From: Corynebacterium kalinowskii
Lineage (GTDB): Bacteria > Actinomycetota > Actinomycetes > Mycobacteriales > Mycobacteriaceae
NCBI RefSeq assembly: GCF_009734385.1
Contig: NZ_CP046452.1
Coordinates: forward strand, 1,364,001-1,428,000
Reading direction: 5' to 3'
DNA length: 64,000 bases
The translations under genes and the position numbers were made by a program. Below, one piece after another: positions 33,962 to 43,885 of the stretch. Within the stretch, counting starts at the first letter, position 1. The number at the start of each line of letters is the position of its first letter. The notes beneath the pieces were generated by a model. That model was not told where the DNA came from, made no database searches, and was given only the letters and a program-made list of their open reading frames with translations.

Positions 33962-34921
33962 ATGACTGAGCTCGCAGGCAATGGCCGCACGCCGCGCATG
34001 TATGAACTCGAATACCCTGCGCCCGACGTGGCCTCCGAAGGGTCGCACGGTCCAACTCTCATCGTGGCGCTGCAAGGATACGCAGATGCCGGCCAGGCAG
34101 TGGAATCCAGTTCAGAGCATTTGTTGCAGGCTCTGGACCACCGACTGCTGGCCACGTTTAACACCGATGAACTCATCGACTATCGCTCGAGGCGCCCCGC
34201 CGTCACCATTGAGCACAACGAACTCATCGACGCAGAGCTGCCCGAACTCAACCTGCACGTGGTCCGCGACAGCGCCGGGACTTCTTTCCTCCTGCTTTCT
34301 GGCCCCGAACCAGATCTGCGCTGGGAATCCTTTACACGCTCAGTCGCTGACCTGGCCGAACGATTTGGGGTCCAGCAGACCATCTGCCTCTACGGAGCGC
34401 CCATGGCCGTGCCACACACCAGGCCGCTAGTCGTGTCCGCACACGGCAACTCTAAGGAGTTGGTGTCCAAGCTGTTCTCCATCAACAGCCGTATCATTAT
34501 CCCTGGTTCAGCATCACTCCACATCGAGCGGAAGCTGCACAAGCGGGGCCGCAATGTCGCAGGTTTCACCGCCCACGTCCCGCATTACCTCGCTGCTTCT
34601 GATTACCCAGAGGCTACATACCGTCTCCTGGGCGCTATCTCTGACACCACGGGACTGAAGTTTCCACTGGCTGCTCTGGAGGCCGACGCAGAGAAAGTCC
34701 GAATCCAGATTGAAGAACAGGTCCAGGACTCACATGAAATCCAAGCGGTAGTTCGGGCCCTCGAAAGCCAGTATGACTCTGAGATGGAGCAGCACCAGCG
34801 CAACGAGATTCTGCCGGGAGATTCAGAGATCCCCACGGGCGATGAGCTGGGTGCGGAATTCGAACGCTTCCTCGCAGGCTTAGATGCCGAGGACGACGAC
34901 ACAGAAAGTGGCGACTCCTAG
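33962..34921 (+). CDS. PAC2 family protein (proteasome-assembly-chaperone-like)
   Basis: 319 residues from ATG 33962, directly after AGGAGGAGACGAC, a very strong binding site. The longer upstream frame reads through this intergenic region and is rejected. PTLIVALQGYADAGQAVESS starts the PAC2 core; ICLYGAPMAVPHTRPLVVSAH and AGFTAHVPHYLAASDYPEAT are later landmarks. The C-terminal 70 residues are acidic and helical. In mycobacteria the relative Rv2714 has been studied structurally, with no enzymatic role known. Proteasome genes are absent from corynebacteria, so the name describes fold only. Confidence 0.87.
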   Translation: MTELAGNGRTPRMYELEYPAPDVASEGSHGPTLIVALQGYADAGQAVESSSEHLLQALDHRLLATFNTDELIDYRSRRPAVTIEHNELIDAELPELNLHVVRDSAGTSFLLLSGPEPDLRWESFTRSVADLAERFGVQQTICLYGAPMAVPHTRPLVVSAHGNSKELVSKLFSINSRIIIPGSASLHIERKLHKRGRNVAGFTAHVPHYLAASDYPEATYRLLGAISDTTGLKFPLAALEADAEKVRIQIEEQVQDSHEIQAVVRALESQYDSEMEQHQRNEILPGDSEIPTGDELGAEFERFLAGLDAEDDDTESGDS

Positions 34922-34939
34922 CGCACCAGCCGGAAGGCT

Positions 34940-37498
34940 TTGACTACGCTGGGATGGGTGAACCTCAGCCAGATGTTGCCCGATCTCAGCGAAGTCCCCG
35001 AGTCACTGTTTGACGAATCCATTTTCGATTCGTTCCTATCTTGGACTAAGCAAAAGGGAATCTCCCTGTACCCAGCCCAGGAGGAAGCAGCGCTCGGGAT
35101 CCTCGCCGGCGACAACGTCATTCTGGCTACTCCCACCGGCTCCGGTAAGTCCATGGTGGCCATCGCTGCCCACTTCATTGCGATGGCCCGTGGCCAGCGT
35201 TCCTTCTACACCGCCCCGATTAAGGCGCTCGTCAGCGAGAAGTTTTTCAGTCTCTGCGATATCTTCGGGCCGGAAAACGTAGGCATGATGACCGGAGATG
35301 CCACCGTTAATGGTCGGGCGCCCATCATCTGCGCCACCGCCGAGATTGTGGCAAACATAGCGCTTCGCGACGGCAAAGACGCTGCCATCGACCAGGTAGT
35401 AATGGACGAGTTCCACTACTACTCGGAACCTGACCGTGGTTGGGCCTGGCAGGTGCCTCTCCTGGAGCTGCCCAAGGCGCAGTTTCTGCTGATGTCCGCC
35501 ACTCTTGGCGATACGACCTTTCTCGAAGGCGATCTAGCGAGGCGAACCGGACGCACGACCAACGTAGTTAAGGGCGCCGAGCGGCCTGTGCCCCTCGAAT
35601 TCTCCTACGTCTACTCCCCTGTGCACGAAACCATTGAGGATCTGCTCTCTGCTGGTAAGTCTCCTATCTACGTCGTCCACTTCACCCAACGTGAAGCTAC
35701 CGAGCGCGCTCAGGCCATGACATCGATCAACATGCTCACCCCTGAGGAGAAAGAGCGCATCGCTGCTGAGATTGGCGATTTCCGCTTCACTACGACCTTT
35801 GGAAAGACGCTGTCCAAACTGGTGCGCAAGGGCATCGGTGTCCATCATGCTGGCATGCTCCCCAAGTACCGCCGTCTAGTAGAAAAACTAGCGCAAACTG
35901 GCTTACTCAAAGTCATCTGCGGAACTGACACCTTGGGTGTTGGTATCAACGTCCCTATTCGCACGGTGTTGTTGACAGGGCTGACAAAGTTCGATGGCAC
36001 GAAGATGCGCATGCTCAAGTCTCGTGAATTTCACCAAATCGCTGGACGCGCGGGACGCGCTGGCTACGACACGATCGGCACTGTTGTCATCGAAGCGCCC
36101 GAGCATGAGATCGAAAACTACCGGCTTCGACAAAAGGCGGGCACAGATCCCGCAAAGCTCAAGAAGATCAAAAAGAAGGTGGCGCGCCAAGGCGAAGTCA
36201 CGTGGACTGCCAGCACGTACGAACGACTCACCACCGCTGACCCGGAACCGATGAGCAGCCAGTTCAGGGTATCGACCTCGATGCTCCTCAATGTGATTGC
36301 CCGTCCGGGAGACGGGTTCGAACACATGCGGGGTCTCCTGCGCGGCAATCACGATCCTCGGCCCAAGCAGAACCGAGACATCCTGACCGCGATTGAACTA
36401 TTCCGGGGGTTGTTGACAGCGGGGATCGTCGAAAAGCTGCCCGATGGCCCGGACGAGCAGGGGCGACGCTACCAGCTCACCACTGAGCTCCAGCGAGATT
36501 TCGCGCTTAACCAGCCCCTGGCCCCATTCGCACTTGCAGCGCTCGAGCTGCTTGATCGGGAGTCAGAGACCTTTACTCTCGACGTCATCAGCGTCTTTGA
36601 AGCGATTTTGGATGATCCACGCCAAATTCTTGTGGCACAGCAAAAGGCTGCCCGCGGTGAAGAAATCGCTGCTCTCAAGGCAGAAGGCGTGGACTACACA
36701 GAGCGTATGAGCATCGTGGAGGACATTACTTGGCCCAAGCCTTTGGACGAGTTGCTAGAGGATGCGTACGAGGCATACGCCAAGGGGCATCCATGGGTAC
36801 GTGAGTTTGAATTGTCTCCGAAGTCAGTGGTTCGTGACATGATTGAACACGCCATGACATTCTCCGACCTGGTAGCAACGTACGGGGTTGGCAGAAGCGA
36901 AGGCGTGGCTCTGCGATACCTCACCGATGCCTGGCGTACTCTACAGCATTCTGTGCCGAAGGAATATCTGACAGAAGAGCTTGAGGACATCATTGTCTGG
37001 CTCGGCGAACTGGTAAGACAGGTGGATTCATCACTGGTTGACGAGTGGGCGCAAATGGCCGATCCTGATGCGCCAGTGTCTGCAGACACCATTGCTCGAG
37101 AGCTCGCGTTCGGTGTCGAGGATCCTTCAGCATTGTCAGCAAACCCTCGTGCGCTCAAGATAATGATCCGAAATGCCATGTTCCGTCTAGTCGAGCTCTT
37201 TGCTTTGGAGAAGGAGGAGGATCTCCAGGCTTTGACCGCTCATCTCGATGATGCCCCAGATTTCGGCGCAGCTTTGGATGCATACTTTGATGAGTACGCT
37301 GACCTCGACCTTGGGCCAAGCGCTCGTGGCCCCCACTACTTCTCTGTGGAGACTTCCGGTAGACGGTGGAAGGCTGAGCAGATCATCAAGGATCCTGAAG
37401 ATGACAAGTCCTTCGCTTTCGAGGCAGTTGTTGATCTTGATGCCAGCGATGAGGTGGGCGAAGTCGTCTTGAGTTCCTTGAGCATCAGGGGTTTCTAG
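34940..37498 (+). CDS. SKI2/MTR4-like superfamily II RNA helicase (DUF3516)
   Basis: 852 residues. ATPTGSGKSMVAIAAHF is Walker A, DEFHYYSEPDRGWAWQ is Walker B in the DEFH form typical of this actinobacterial group, MSATLGDT is motif III, HHAGMLPKYRRLVEKLAQ and GTDTLGVGINVPIRTV are motifs IV-V, and QIAGRAGRAG is motif VI. The C-terminal ~350 residues (DUF3516) are helical and contain a possible winged-helix bundle. It is probably an RNA helicase acting in RNA decay or ribosome work. TTG at 34940 gives the longest frame; GTG at 34958 is an alternative. Confidence 0.9.
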   Translation: MTTLGWVNLSQMLPDLSEVPESLFDESIFDSFLSWTKQKGISLYPAQEEAALGILAGDNVILATPTGSGKSMVAIAAHFIAMARGQRSFYTAPIKALVSEKFFSLCDIFGPENVGMMTGDATVNGRAPIICATAEIVANIALRDGKDAAIDQVVMDEFHYYSEPDRGWAWQVPLLELPKAQFLLMSATLGDTTFLEGDLARRTGRTTNVVKGAERPVPLEFSYVYSPVHETIEDLLSAGKSPIYVVHFTQREATERAQAMTSINMLTPEEKERIAAEIGDFRFTTTFGKTLSKLVRKGIGVHHAGMLPKYRRLVEKLAQTGLLKVICGTDTLGVGINVPIRTVLLTGLTKFDGTKMRMLKSREFHQIAGRAGRAGYDTIGTVVIEAPEHEIENYRLRQKAGTDPAKLKKIKKKVARQGEVTWTASTYERLTTADPEPMSSQFRVSTSMLLNVIARPGDGFEHMRGLLRGNHDPRPKQNRDILTAIELFRGLLTAGIVEKLPDGPDEQGRRYQLTTELQRDFALNQPLAPFALAALELLDRESETFTLDVISVFEAILDDPRQILVAQQKAARGEEIAALKAEGVDYTERMSIVEDITWPKPLDELLEDAYEAYAKGHPWVREFELSPKSVVRDMIEHAMTFSDLVATYGVGRSEGVALRYLTDAWRTLQHSVPKEYLTEELEDIIVWLGELVRQVDSSLVDEWAQMADPDAPVSADTIARELAFGVEDPSALSANPRALKIMIRNAMFRLVELFALEKEEDLQALTAHLDDAPDFGAALDAYFDEYADLDLGPSARGPHYFSVETSGRRWKAEQIIKDPEDDKSFAFEAVVDLDASDEVGEVVLSSLSIRGF

Positions 37499-37771
37499 GC
37501 AGAGTTTAATTCACTGTTTTGCCATAATAATCACTGGTGAAGGCCAATTTTTACCCCCTGAAGGTTCATCAGTCTGAGTCTGTAAGTGACTTGTTGCATC
37601 AAAAGTGTTTAGATATCAAAAGCAATGTTGTAACAGAATTGTTATTCAAAGCTGATCAAATCTGGTTTTAGGTCGGGTAAGGAAACCGCCACACCGCGCA
37701 ATTTGTCGCGTAGGCTACCACTCGGCTGATCCTTGGCCAGCTCCAATCTTTAGTTTGATGAGGATTATTCA

Positions 37772-38701
37772 ATGGCAAATCGCGGATATCGCCCAACCCT
37801 GGCACAACTGCGTACTTTTGTGACTATTGCCGAAACCAAGCACTTTGGTACGGCTGCCGCAAAACTGGCGATTTCCCAGCCTTCCCTGTCCCAGGCGCTG
37901 GTCGCTCTAGAGACTGGCCTAGGCGTGCAATTGATCGAGCGTTCCACGCGTCGCGTGATTGTCACCCCTATCGGCGAGACTCTGTTGCCGGAAGCTAAAG
38001 CAACGCTTGATGCAGCAGACAAGTTTCTCAGCCATGCACAGGGCGCCGAGGGCTCACTTGCTGGCCCGCTGACCGTCGGCATGATTCCTACGGTGGCCCC
38101 GTACATTCTGCCGCAGTTCTTGCGCCTCATGAGCAGTGATTTCGGCGAGTTGGAGCCTCGCATCGTGGAAGCTCAGACCGAACAGCTGATTTCGCAGCTT
38201 CGCGACGGCCATCTCGATGTCATTCTCATTGCCTTGCCTTCCGGTAAGCAAGGCCTCATTGAGGTCCCGCTGTACACCGAGAAGTTTGTCATCGCTGTGC
38301 CTGCTGATCATCCACTGGCGGGCCGCACCGATCTCCCACTTTCTGTCCTCCAGGACCTTAACCTTTTGCTGCTCGATGATGGCCACTGTTTGCGAGACCA
38401 AGTTGTGGACCTCTGCCGGATGGTCGCTGTGCACCCAACCACCACCCGCTCCGCGGTAGCTCAGGCATCGAGTCTCGCTACCGTCATGCAGTGTGTGGCT
38501 GGTGGGCTCGGCGCTACCCTGATCCCAGAATCTGCTCTCGAGTGGGAATCTCACCGACCAGGCATCGCTACCGCTACCTTCGCTGCCGACGTCCAAGCAC
38601 ACCGCACCATCGGCTTGGCCTTCCGTTCTTCTACCCACCGCGCGGAAGAGTTTAAAGAGTTCGGCAAAGTCGTGGCTAAGGCATTCGCCGCTGCGATCTA
38701 A
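37772..38701 (+). CDS. oxyR: Hydrogen peroxide-sensing regulator OxyR
   Basis: 309 residues, LysR family. The winged helix covers about 8-65 (FGTAAAKLAISQPSLSQALV). The redox pair is Cys206 and Cys215 in DDGHCLRDQVVDLC, spaced as Cys199 and Cys208 of the Escherichia coli protein. It controls catalase and other peroxide defence genes and iron storage. ATG at 37772 follows GATGAGGA. The 273 bases upstream (37499-37771) are AT-rich and contain possible operator half-sites but no gene. Confidence 0.94.
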   Translation: MANRGYRPTLAQLRTFVTIAETKHFGTAAAKLAISQPSLSQALVALETGLGVQLIERSTRRVIVTPIGETLLPEAKATLDAADKFLSHAQGAEGSLAGPLTVGMIPTVAPYILPQFLRLMSSDFGELEPRIVEAQTEQLISQLRDGHLDVILIALPSGKQGLIEVPLYTEKFVIAVPADHPLAGRTDLPLSVLQDLNLLLLDDGHCLRDQVVDLCRMVAVHPTTTRSAVAQASSLATVMQCVAGGLGATLIPESALEWESHRPGIATATFAADVQAHRTIGLAFRSSTHRAEEFKEFGKVVAKAFAAAI

Positions 38702-38740
38702 CGCTTCGAGCGTGGCCGGGGCTAAACTGTTGCGTTAGCT

Positions 38741-41700
38741 ATGAATACCCCGCATTCTCCCGCACCCGCGCCCTCCAAGCGAGACTTGTACGCGCGCCTT
38801 GACGACGTCTCTTTGGCCGCTGCCCACTCGTTCCGGCGGCGCCTCGCCAAGGCGCGATCACCGCGCGCCTTGGTCGCCATTGGCCAAGACATCGCCGAGG
38901 CAGAAGCACTGCTGGCGCTACGGCGAGAGTCACTTCCTGACGTGACCTATCCGGAGTCTTTGCCCGTCAGTGCACGTCGCGAAGACATCATGGCTGCTAT
39001 TCGCGACAACCAAGTGGTGATCATTGCCGGCGAGACCGGCTCGGGTAAAACCACACAGATTCCTAAAATGTGTCTGGATCTTGGGCGCGGTGTGCGGGGA
39101 TTGATCGGACACACCCAGCCACGTCGTTTGGCGGCACGTTCGGTGGCAGAACGAATTTCCGACGAGCTTGGCCAGCAGATCGGTGACAGTGTCGGCTATG
39201 CGATCCGCTTCGATGACCGCGTTTCCGAAAGCACGACCATCAAGCTGATGACCGACGGCATTTTGCTCGCTGAGTTGCAGCGAGACCGCCTATTGCGGGC
39301 TTATGACACGATCATCATCGACGAAGCCCATGAGCGTTCCCTCAACATTGACTTCCTACTGGGCTACCTCAAGAATCTGCTTCCGAAACGGCCAGATCTC
39401 AAGATCATTATCACTTCCGCGACCATCGATCCGGAGCGATTCGCAGAGCATTTTTGCACCGCGGACGGCACTCCGGCGCCGATCATCGAGGTATCCGGGC
39501 GTACGTATCCGGTAGAAATTCGTTACCGCCCGCTCGAGATTGAGCACGAAGACAAAATCATCGACATTGATCCACTCGATGGCCTGGTTCACGCTTTAGA
39601 AGAGCTCATGGCCGAGGGCGACGGCGATATCCTGTGCTTCTTCTCTGGCGAACGCGATATTCGCGATGCCATGGAGGTGATTGATAAACGTCGATTCAAA
39701 AACATTGAGGTTGTCCCGCTGTTCGGACGACTGTCGAATGAGGAACAACACCGAGTCTTTGCACCACATGCCAAGCGCCGAATTGTCTTGGCTACCAACA
39801 TCGCCGAGACGTCACTGACTGTGCCTGGTATTCACTACGTCATTGACACTGGTTTGGCCCGAATTTCCCGCTATTCGACGCGCACTAAAGTCCAGCGCCT
39901 GCCCATCGAGCCCATTTCCCAAGCCAGCGCCAACCAGCGTTCGGGTCGTTGCGGTCGCGTAGCGGACGGTATCGCCATCCGTTTGTACTCGGAGCAGGAC
40001 TTCGATTCCCGCCCAGAGTTTACCGATCCAGAAATTCTGCGCACCAACTTAGCGAGCGTCATCCTCCAGATGGCATCGCTAGGTCTGGGTGACATCGCAG
40101 AGTTCCCTTTCCTGCAAGCACCTGATTCCAAGGCAATTCGGGACGGCCTCCTGCTGCTTCACGAACTTGGAGCGATTTCACAAAAAGAGAATAAGGGTGC
40201 GCCCCAGCTGAGCCCTATTGGCCGGACGATTTCCCGTATCCCGGTTGACCCCCGCCTAGCCCGCATGCTGGTGGAAGCCGACCGCAATGGTTGCCTCGAC
40301 TTCGTTATCATCATCGTGGCTGCACTGACCATTCAGGATGTGCGCGAGCGTCCGCTTGATCACCAAGCACAGGCAGACCAACTCCATGCCCGATTCAAGG
40401 ACACTTCTAGCGATTTCCTGAGCTATCTCAAGCTGTGGGAGTACTTAATGGAGCAATCCCGCGAATTGTCTGGAAACGCCTTCCGCAAGTTGGTCAAGAG
40501 GGAATTCCTGCACTATTTGCGTATTAGAGAATGGCAGGACCTCGTCCGTCAGCTGCGAGGCATTGTTAAGGAATTAGGGTGGAAAACAGAAACCACTCCC
40601 CTGAGCGCCGATGCGCTGCACCAATCACTGCTGGCTGGTCTTCTGTCTCACATCGGACAACGCGAGAGCGACTCTAAGGAGTTTCACGGCGCACGTGGCA
40701 CTCGATTCATGATCTTCCCTGGCTCCGCTCTTGCGAAAAAGCCCCCTCAGTTCATCATGGCTGCGGAACTCGTCGATACCTCGAGGCTGTGGGCCCGGGA
40801 TGTCGCCGCTATTGACCCCAACTGGTTAGAGCAACTCGCCGGTGACCTGCTACGCCACCAGCATTCCGAACCGCACTGGTCTTCCAAGCGGGGCGCAGCA
40901 ATGGTGTACCAGAAGTCGACGCTGTTTGGCGTGACGGTGGTCGTCGATAAGCTAGTGCCCTATCACAAGGTTGATCCAGTTTCGGCACGTGAGATGTTCA
41001 TCCGCAGCGCGCTTATCGACGGCCAATGGAACACTCACCATCAGTTTTTCCATGACAATGTTGCCAAGCTCGACGATGTCATGCGAATGGAAGATAAGGC
41101 GCGTCGACGCGACTTAGTAGTCGATGAGGACACCCTATTCTCGTTTTACGACCAGCGTCTACCAGAGTCCATCACCACTGCGCGCCACTTCGATTCTTGG
41201 TGGAAGAAGGAACAACCCAAGAACCCGGACGCATTGAACTTCGATCCCGCCAAGCTCTTGGCGGAGGGTGCCAATGAGTTTGCCGAGGAACAGTTTCCCG
41301 ACGTGTGGCGGCAGGGGTCGCTTGAGTTCGAACTGACGTATCAATTCGAACCCGGAAACAAGTATGACGGCGTCACAGTGCGCATTCCGGTTCCATTGCT
41401 AGCCGGGGCATCAGTGGAAGGGTTCGATTGGCTGGTTCCGGGTTTGCGATTGGAGCTTGTCACTGAACTGATTCGCAGTTTACCTAAGGCGTTGCGACGA
41501 ACTGTTATTCCAGCTCCAGATTTCGCCGCGCGAGCTGTTCCCTTGTTGAAGCCACATTTTGGCTCGTTACGCGAACAGCTAGCGGAGGTACTTCGTGGCT
41601 TCGGTGCAGTTGGAATCAATGCCTCTGACTTCGATGCTACGAAGTTGTCACCACACCTCCGGGTCACATTCGCTGCGATCGATAAGCGCGGGAAGATTGT

Positions 41701-42652
41701 AGATTCGGACAAGGAACTAGCAGCACTGAAAAGCCGTAGCTCTGGGAAGATCCGAGCCTCAGTTAACAAAGCTGTTCAACGGGGCAAACAAGTTGTCGCG
41801 CCTGCAGCAACGTGGACCTTCGAGACTCAAGGTGATATTGCAACCGAAGTTGTGACGAGGGTAGATGGCCAAGACATCGTAGCCTACCCAGCCCTAGTTG
41901 TGACAAACGACGGCGTGTCCGTCCATGCAATGCCTACCCAGGCGGAAGCTGACGCCGCTATGTTGACCTCGACCTTGACTCTTCTGCTTAGAGAACTGCC
42001 AACTCCAGGAAAGAACATGGCTAACGGACTGCCGTTGAAGCAGCGCGTTGCCGTAGAGCATTACCCACACGGCGGCCTCCCAGGGCTGATCACTGATGCA
42101 AAGGTGGCGGCAGTACGTGACTTGCTCATCGCTGCCGGCGGACCAGTGCGAACGCCAGCTGCCTTCACGCAACTGACCGAAAGCATCAAACCTGCTGTAG
42201 CTGGCGCGGTACGGCAGATGGTCGTCTCCCTCGCACCAGCGCTAGTGGACTACCTGGACATACGCTCCGACTTAGACGGCTGGTCCGGCGATGCGATTGA
42301 TGACATGCAGGCTCAGCTCGAGTTTCTTTTGCCACCGCATGCGTTAAGTGTGCATGGCAGTGCACGTCTTCGTCACCTACCTCGATACCTCAAGGCCATG
42401 AGAATTCGGTTGGATGCGATGGATCGAGATCCCGATCGGGATGCTGATTTGCAAGACGAAGTCTCAGCGTGCGAAGTACTGCTGGAAGCTCGATTGAAGC
42501 AGCTACCGATCGGGCGAGACAAAACCACAGCAGTGAAAGACGTCAGATGGATGCTGCAGGAATTAAGAGTTAGCCTGTTTGCCCAACAGCTTGGTACCGC
42601 GCACCCGGTGTCAGCTCGACGAATTGAGAAGGCAATTGCAAAGCTCCGGTGA
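38741..42652 (+). CDS. hrpA: ATP-dependent RNA helicase HrpA
   Basis: 1303 residues, DEAH-box family. GETGSGKTTQIPKMCLDLG is Walker A (about 92-110), DEAHERSLN is motif II, SATIDPERF is motif III, FFSGERDIRDAM opens the second domain, TNIAETSLTVPGIHYVID is motif V, and QRSGRCGRV is motif VI. A winged-helix/ratchet (HA2) and oligonucleotide-binding region follow, then a long C-terminal domain (DUF3418, about 690-1300). HrpA rescues stalled or colliding ribosomes in E. coli. ATG at 38741 has no clear binding site; TAAACT 13 bases upstream could make the mRNA nearly leaderless. Confidence 0.95.
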   Translation: MNTPHSPAPAPSKRDLYARLDDVSLAAAHSFRRRLAKARSPRALVAIGQDIAEAEALLALRRESLPDVTYPESLPVSARREDIMAAIRDNQVVIIAGETGSGKTTQIPKMCLDLGRGVRGLIGHTQPRRLAARSVAERISDELGQQIGDSVGYAIRFDDRVSESTTIKLMTDGILLAELQRDRLLRAYDTIIIDEAHERSLNIDFLLGYLKNLLPKRPDLKIIITSATIDPERFAEHFCTADGTPAPIIEVSGRTYPVEIRYRPLEIEHEDKIIDIDPLDGLVHALEELMAEGDGDILCFFSGERDIRDAMEVIDKRRFKNIEVVPLFGRLSNEEQHRVFAPHAKRRIVLATNIAETSLTVPGIHYVIDTGLARISRYSTRTKVQRLPIEPISQASANQRSGRCGRVADGIAIRLYSEQDFDSRPEFTDPEILRTNLASVILQMASLGLGDIAEFPFLQAPDSKAIRDGLLLLHELGAISQKENKGAPQLSPIGRTISRIPVDPRLARMLVEADRNGCLDFVIIIVAALTIQDVRERPLDHQAQADQLHARFKDTSSDFLSYLKLWEYLMEQSRELSGNAFRKLVKREFLHYLRIREWQDLVRQLRGIVKELGWKTETTPLSADALHQSLLAGLLSHIGQRESDSKEFHGARGTRFMIFPGSALAKKPPQFIMAAELVDTSRLWARDVAAIDPNWLEQLAGDLLRHQHSEPHWSSKRGAAMVYQKSTLFGVTVVVDKLVPYHKVDPVSAREMFIRSALIDGQWNTHHQFFHDNVAKLDDVMRMEDKARRRDLVVDEDTLFSFYDQRLPESITTARHFDSWWKKEQPKNPDALNFDPAKLLAEGANEFAEEQFPDVWRQGSLEFELTYQFEPGNKYDGVTVRIPVPLLAGASVEGFDWLVPGLRLELVTELIRSLPKALRRTVIPAPDFAARAVPLLKPHFGSLREQLAEVLRGFGAVGINASDFDATKLSPHLRVTFAAIDKRGKIVDSDKELAALKSRSSGKIRASVNKAVQRGKQVVAPAATWTFETQGDIATEVVTRVDGQDIVAYPALVVTNDGVSVHAMPTQAEADAAMLTSTLTLLLRELPTPGKNMANGLPLKQRVAVEHYPHGGLPGLITDAKVAAVRDLLIAAGGPVRTPAAFTQLTESIKPAVAGAVRQMVVSLAPALVDYLDIRSDLDGWSGDAIDDMQAQLEFLLPPHALSVHGSARLRHLPRYLKAMRIRLDAMDRDPDRDADLQDEVSACEVLLEARLKQLPIGRDKTTAVKDVRWMLQELRVSLFAQQLGTAHPVSARRIEKAIAKLR

Positions 42653-42659
42653 CGGTTTC

Positions 42660-43115
42660 CTACTGTTGTCGAGCTCGGCGTCGCATCAAGCGAATCTCGG
42701 ATTCAAAGTCGTCCGCGCTCTCAAACGACTTATACACTGAGGCAAATCGTAGGTAGGCGACCTCATCCAGTTCGCGCAGCGGTTCCAGGATAGCTAGGCC
42801 GATGTCATTGGCATTGATCTGACTACTACCGTGGGCGCGTACGGTCTCTTCTACCTCCTGAGCGAGGCGCTTTAGCGCATCGTCAGAGACATCTCGCCCT
42901 TGGCAAGCACGACGCACACCGGTAATGACCTTCTCGCGACTGAACGGTTCGGTGACACCATTGCGCTTTATCACCAGGAGCACAGCCTTTTCTACCGTTG
43001 TAAAGCGCCCCTCGCACTGAGAACATTCTCGGCGTCGGCGAATTGCTGCGCCAGCATCAAAAACACGAGAATCGATGACTCGCGACGAGGTGTGGTGACA
43101 AAACGGGCAATACAC
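42660..43115 (-). CDS. nrdR: Ribonucleotide reductase repressor NrdR
   Basis: 151 residues from GTG 43115, chosen because NrdR proteins begin with the zinc ribbon (YCPFCHH). An ATG at 43136 would add seven residues. The four zinc cysteines are CPFC and CSQC, and the ATP-cone domain follows ([20 protein letters not shown]). It senses ATP/dATP and represses ribonucleotide reductase genes. It is the next gene downstream of the divS-like gene on the same strand. Confidence 0.95.
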   Translation of the reverse strand: MYCPFCHHTSSRVIDSRVFDAGAAIRRRRECSQCEGRFTTVEKAVLLVIKRNGVTEPFSREKVITGVRRACQGRDVSDDALKRLAQEVEETVRAHGSSQINANDIGLAILEPLRELDEVAYLRFASVYKSFESADDFESEIRLMRRRARQQ

Positions 43116-43213
43116 GGGTCTTCGGGCTCCGTACAAGGTGTGAATGGTGGGCGCGACGCATTCGAACGCGTCTCTTGCGTTGCTAGTCTATCGGTTACGC
43201 CCACTCGTTCGTA

Positions 43214-43567
43214 CTACTTCACGTCCATTGTGGCGACGCTGATCGTAGTAGGGCCTACCACATCTTCCTCGGCGGTACCGTTTACTGCAAGCATTCCTAT
43301 GACTGCAGTGAGTCCAAGAACGCCACCTAATGCAAATTGTCCGACCGCATCCCGATAGCGCTGTTTGCGCATCCGAGGACTCTTCAGGGACTTATCCGGA
43401 TGTTTACGATACTGCGTTGCGGACACATGAGTTCGTACCGAAACCGGTCGCTGATCCAGCCCGCCGTTCCAGGTAGCAGCGGGAGGCACGGGGGTTACGA
43501 GTGGTCCGCGCTGCGAAGTTCGGGTGGAAGAAATACGCTGGCCTCGTGGGTAGATCATGGTGGTCAT
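43214..43567 (-). CDS. divS: DivS-like SOS-induced cell-division suppressor
   Basis: 117 residues: a basic, Arg/Thr/Pro-rich N-terminal ~75 residues, one membrane span (FALGGVLGLTAVIGMLAV) and a short outer tail. No enzyme motif. Its position between nrdR and divergent lexA is that of divS in C. glutamicum and of Rv2719c in mycobacteria, both DNA-damage-induced division inhibitors. Sequence similarity could only be judged by eye. ATG at 43567 follows GAAAGG. An SOS-box-like sequence lies upstream at 43631-43646. Confidence 0.65.
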   Translation of the reverse strand: MTTMIYPRGQRISSTRTSQRGPLVTPVPPAATWNGGLDQRPVSVRTHVSATQYRKHPDKSLKSPRMRKQRYRDAVGQFALGGVLGLTAVIGMLAVNGTAEEDVVGPTTISVATMDVK

Positions 43568-43885
43568 GTAGTTACCTTTCGTTGATTTAGTTGAACTGTA
43601 GAAGACGCTTCCGACTGACCGGACACTCGTTCGCCCTCATGTTCGAATTTAGTTCCTATGTTCGATTTTTAGCACATTGGTTTTCGAATGTCTACCTTTG
43701 GCCCATATTTTCGAAAGAAAACTACACCACACCCGCTTATGCGCGTGACACCTGCATGTTCGCTTGATACGATAGGGACAAGGCTGTTACCACTCGGCCG
43801 TATTCGAAACTTTCAACGCCATCAACTGCCAGCACATCTCTCTATCTGTTCGAAGATGTTCGCTCATAGCCACAAAGGACTTGTC
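43568..43885. other. divS-lexA intergenic control region
   Basis: 318 bases without a supported gene. They contain at least five TTCGA half-sites (near 43643, 43661, 43683, 43710 and 43850), as expected for LexA operators, and a possible lexA -10 (TACGAT) near 43766. Frames through the region, including the extension of lexA to 43688, have no binding site or family support. Confidence 0.6.
43631..43646 (-). promoter_or_regulatory. Candidate LexA (SOS) box of divS
   Basis: On the minus strand TCGAACATGAGGGCGA agrees with the corynebacterial SOS consensus TCGAA(A/C)ANNTGTTCGA at 11 of 14 defined positions, with correct spacing. It lies 64 bases before the divS start. Confidence 0.5.

Noticed and set aside
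43688..43885. N-terminal extension of LexA
   Set aside because: It would cover the SOS control region and lacks homology to the LexA N-terminus; ATG 43886 has AAAGGA.
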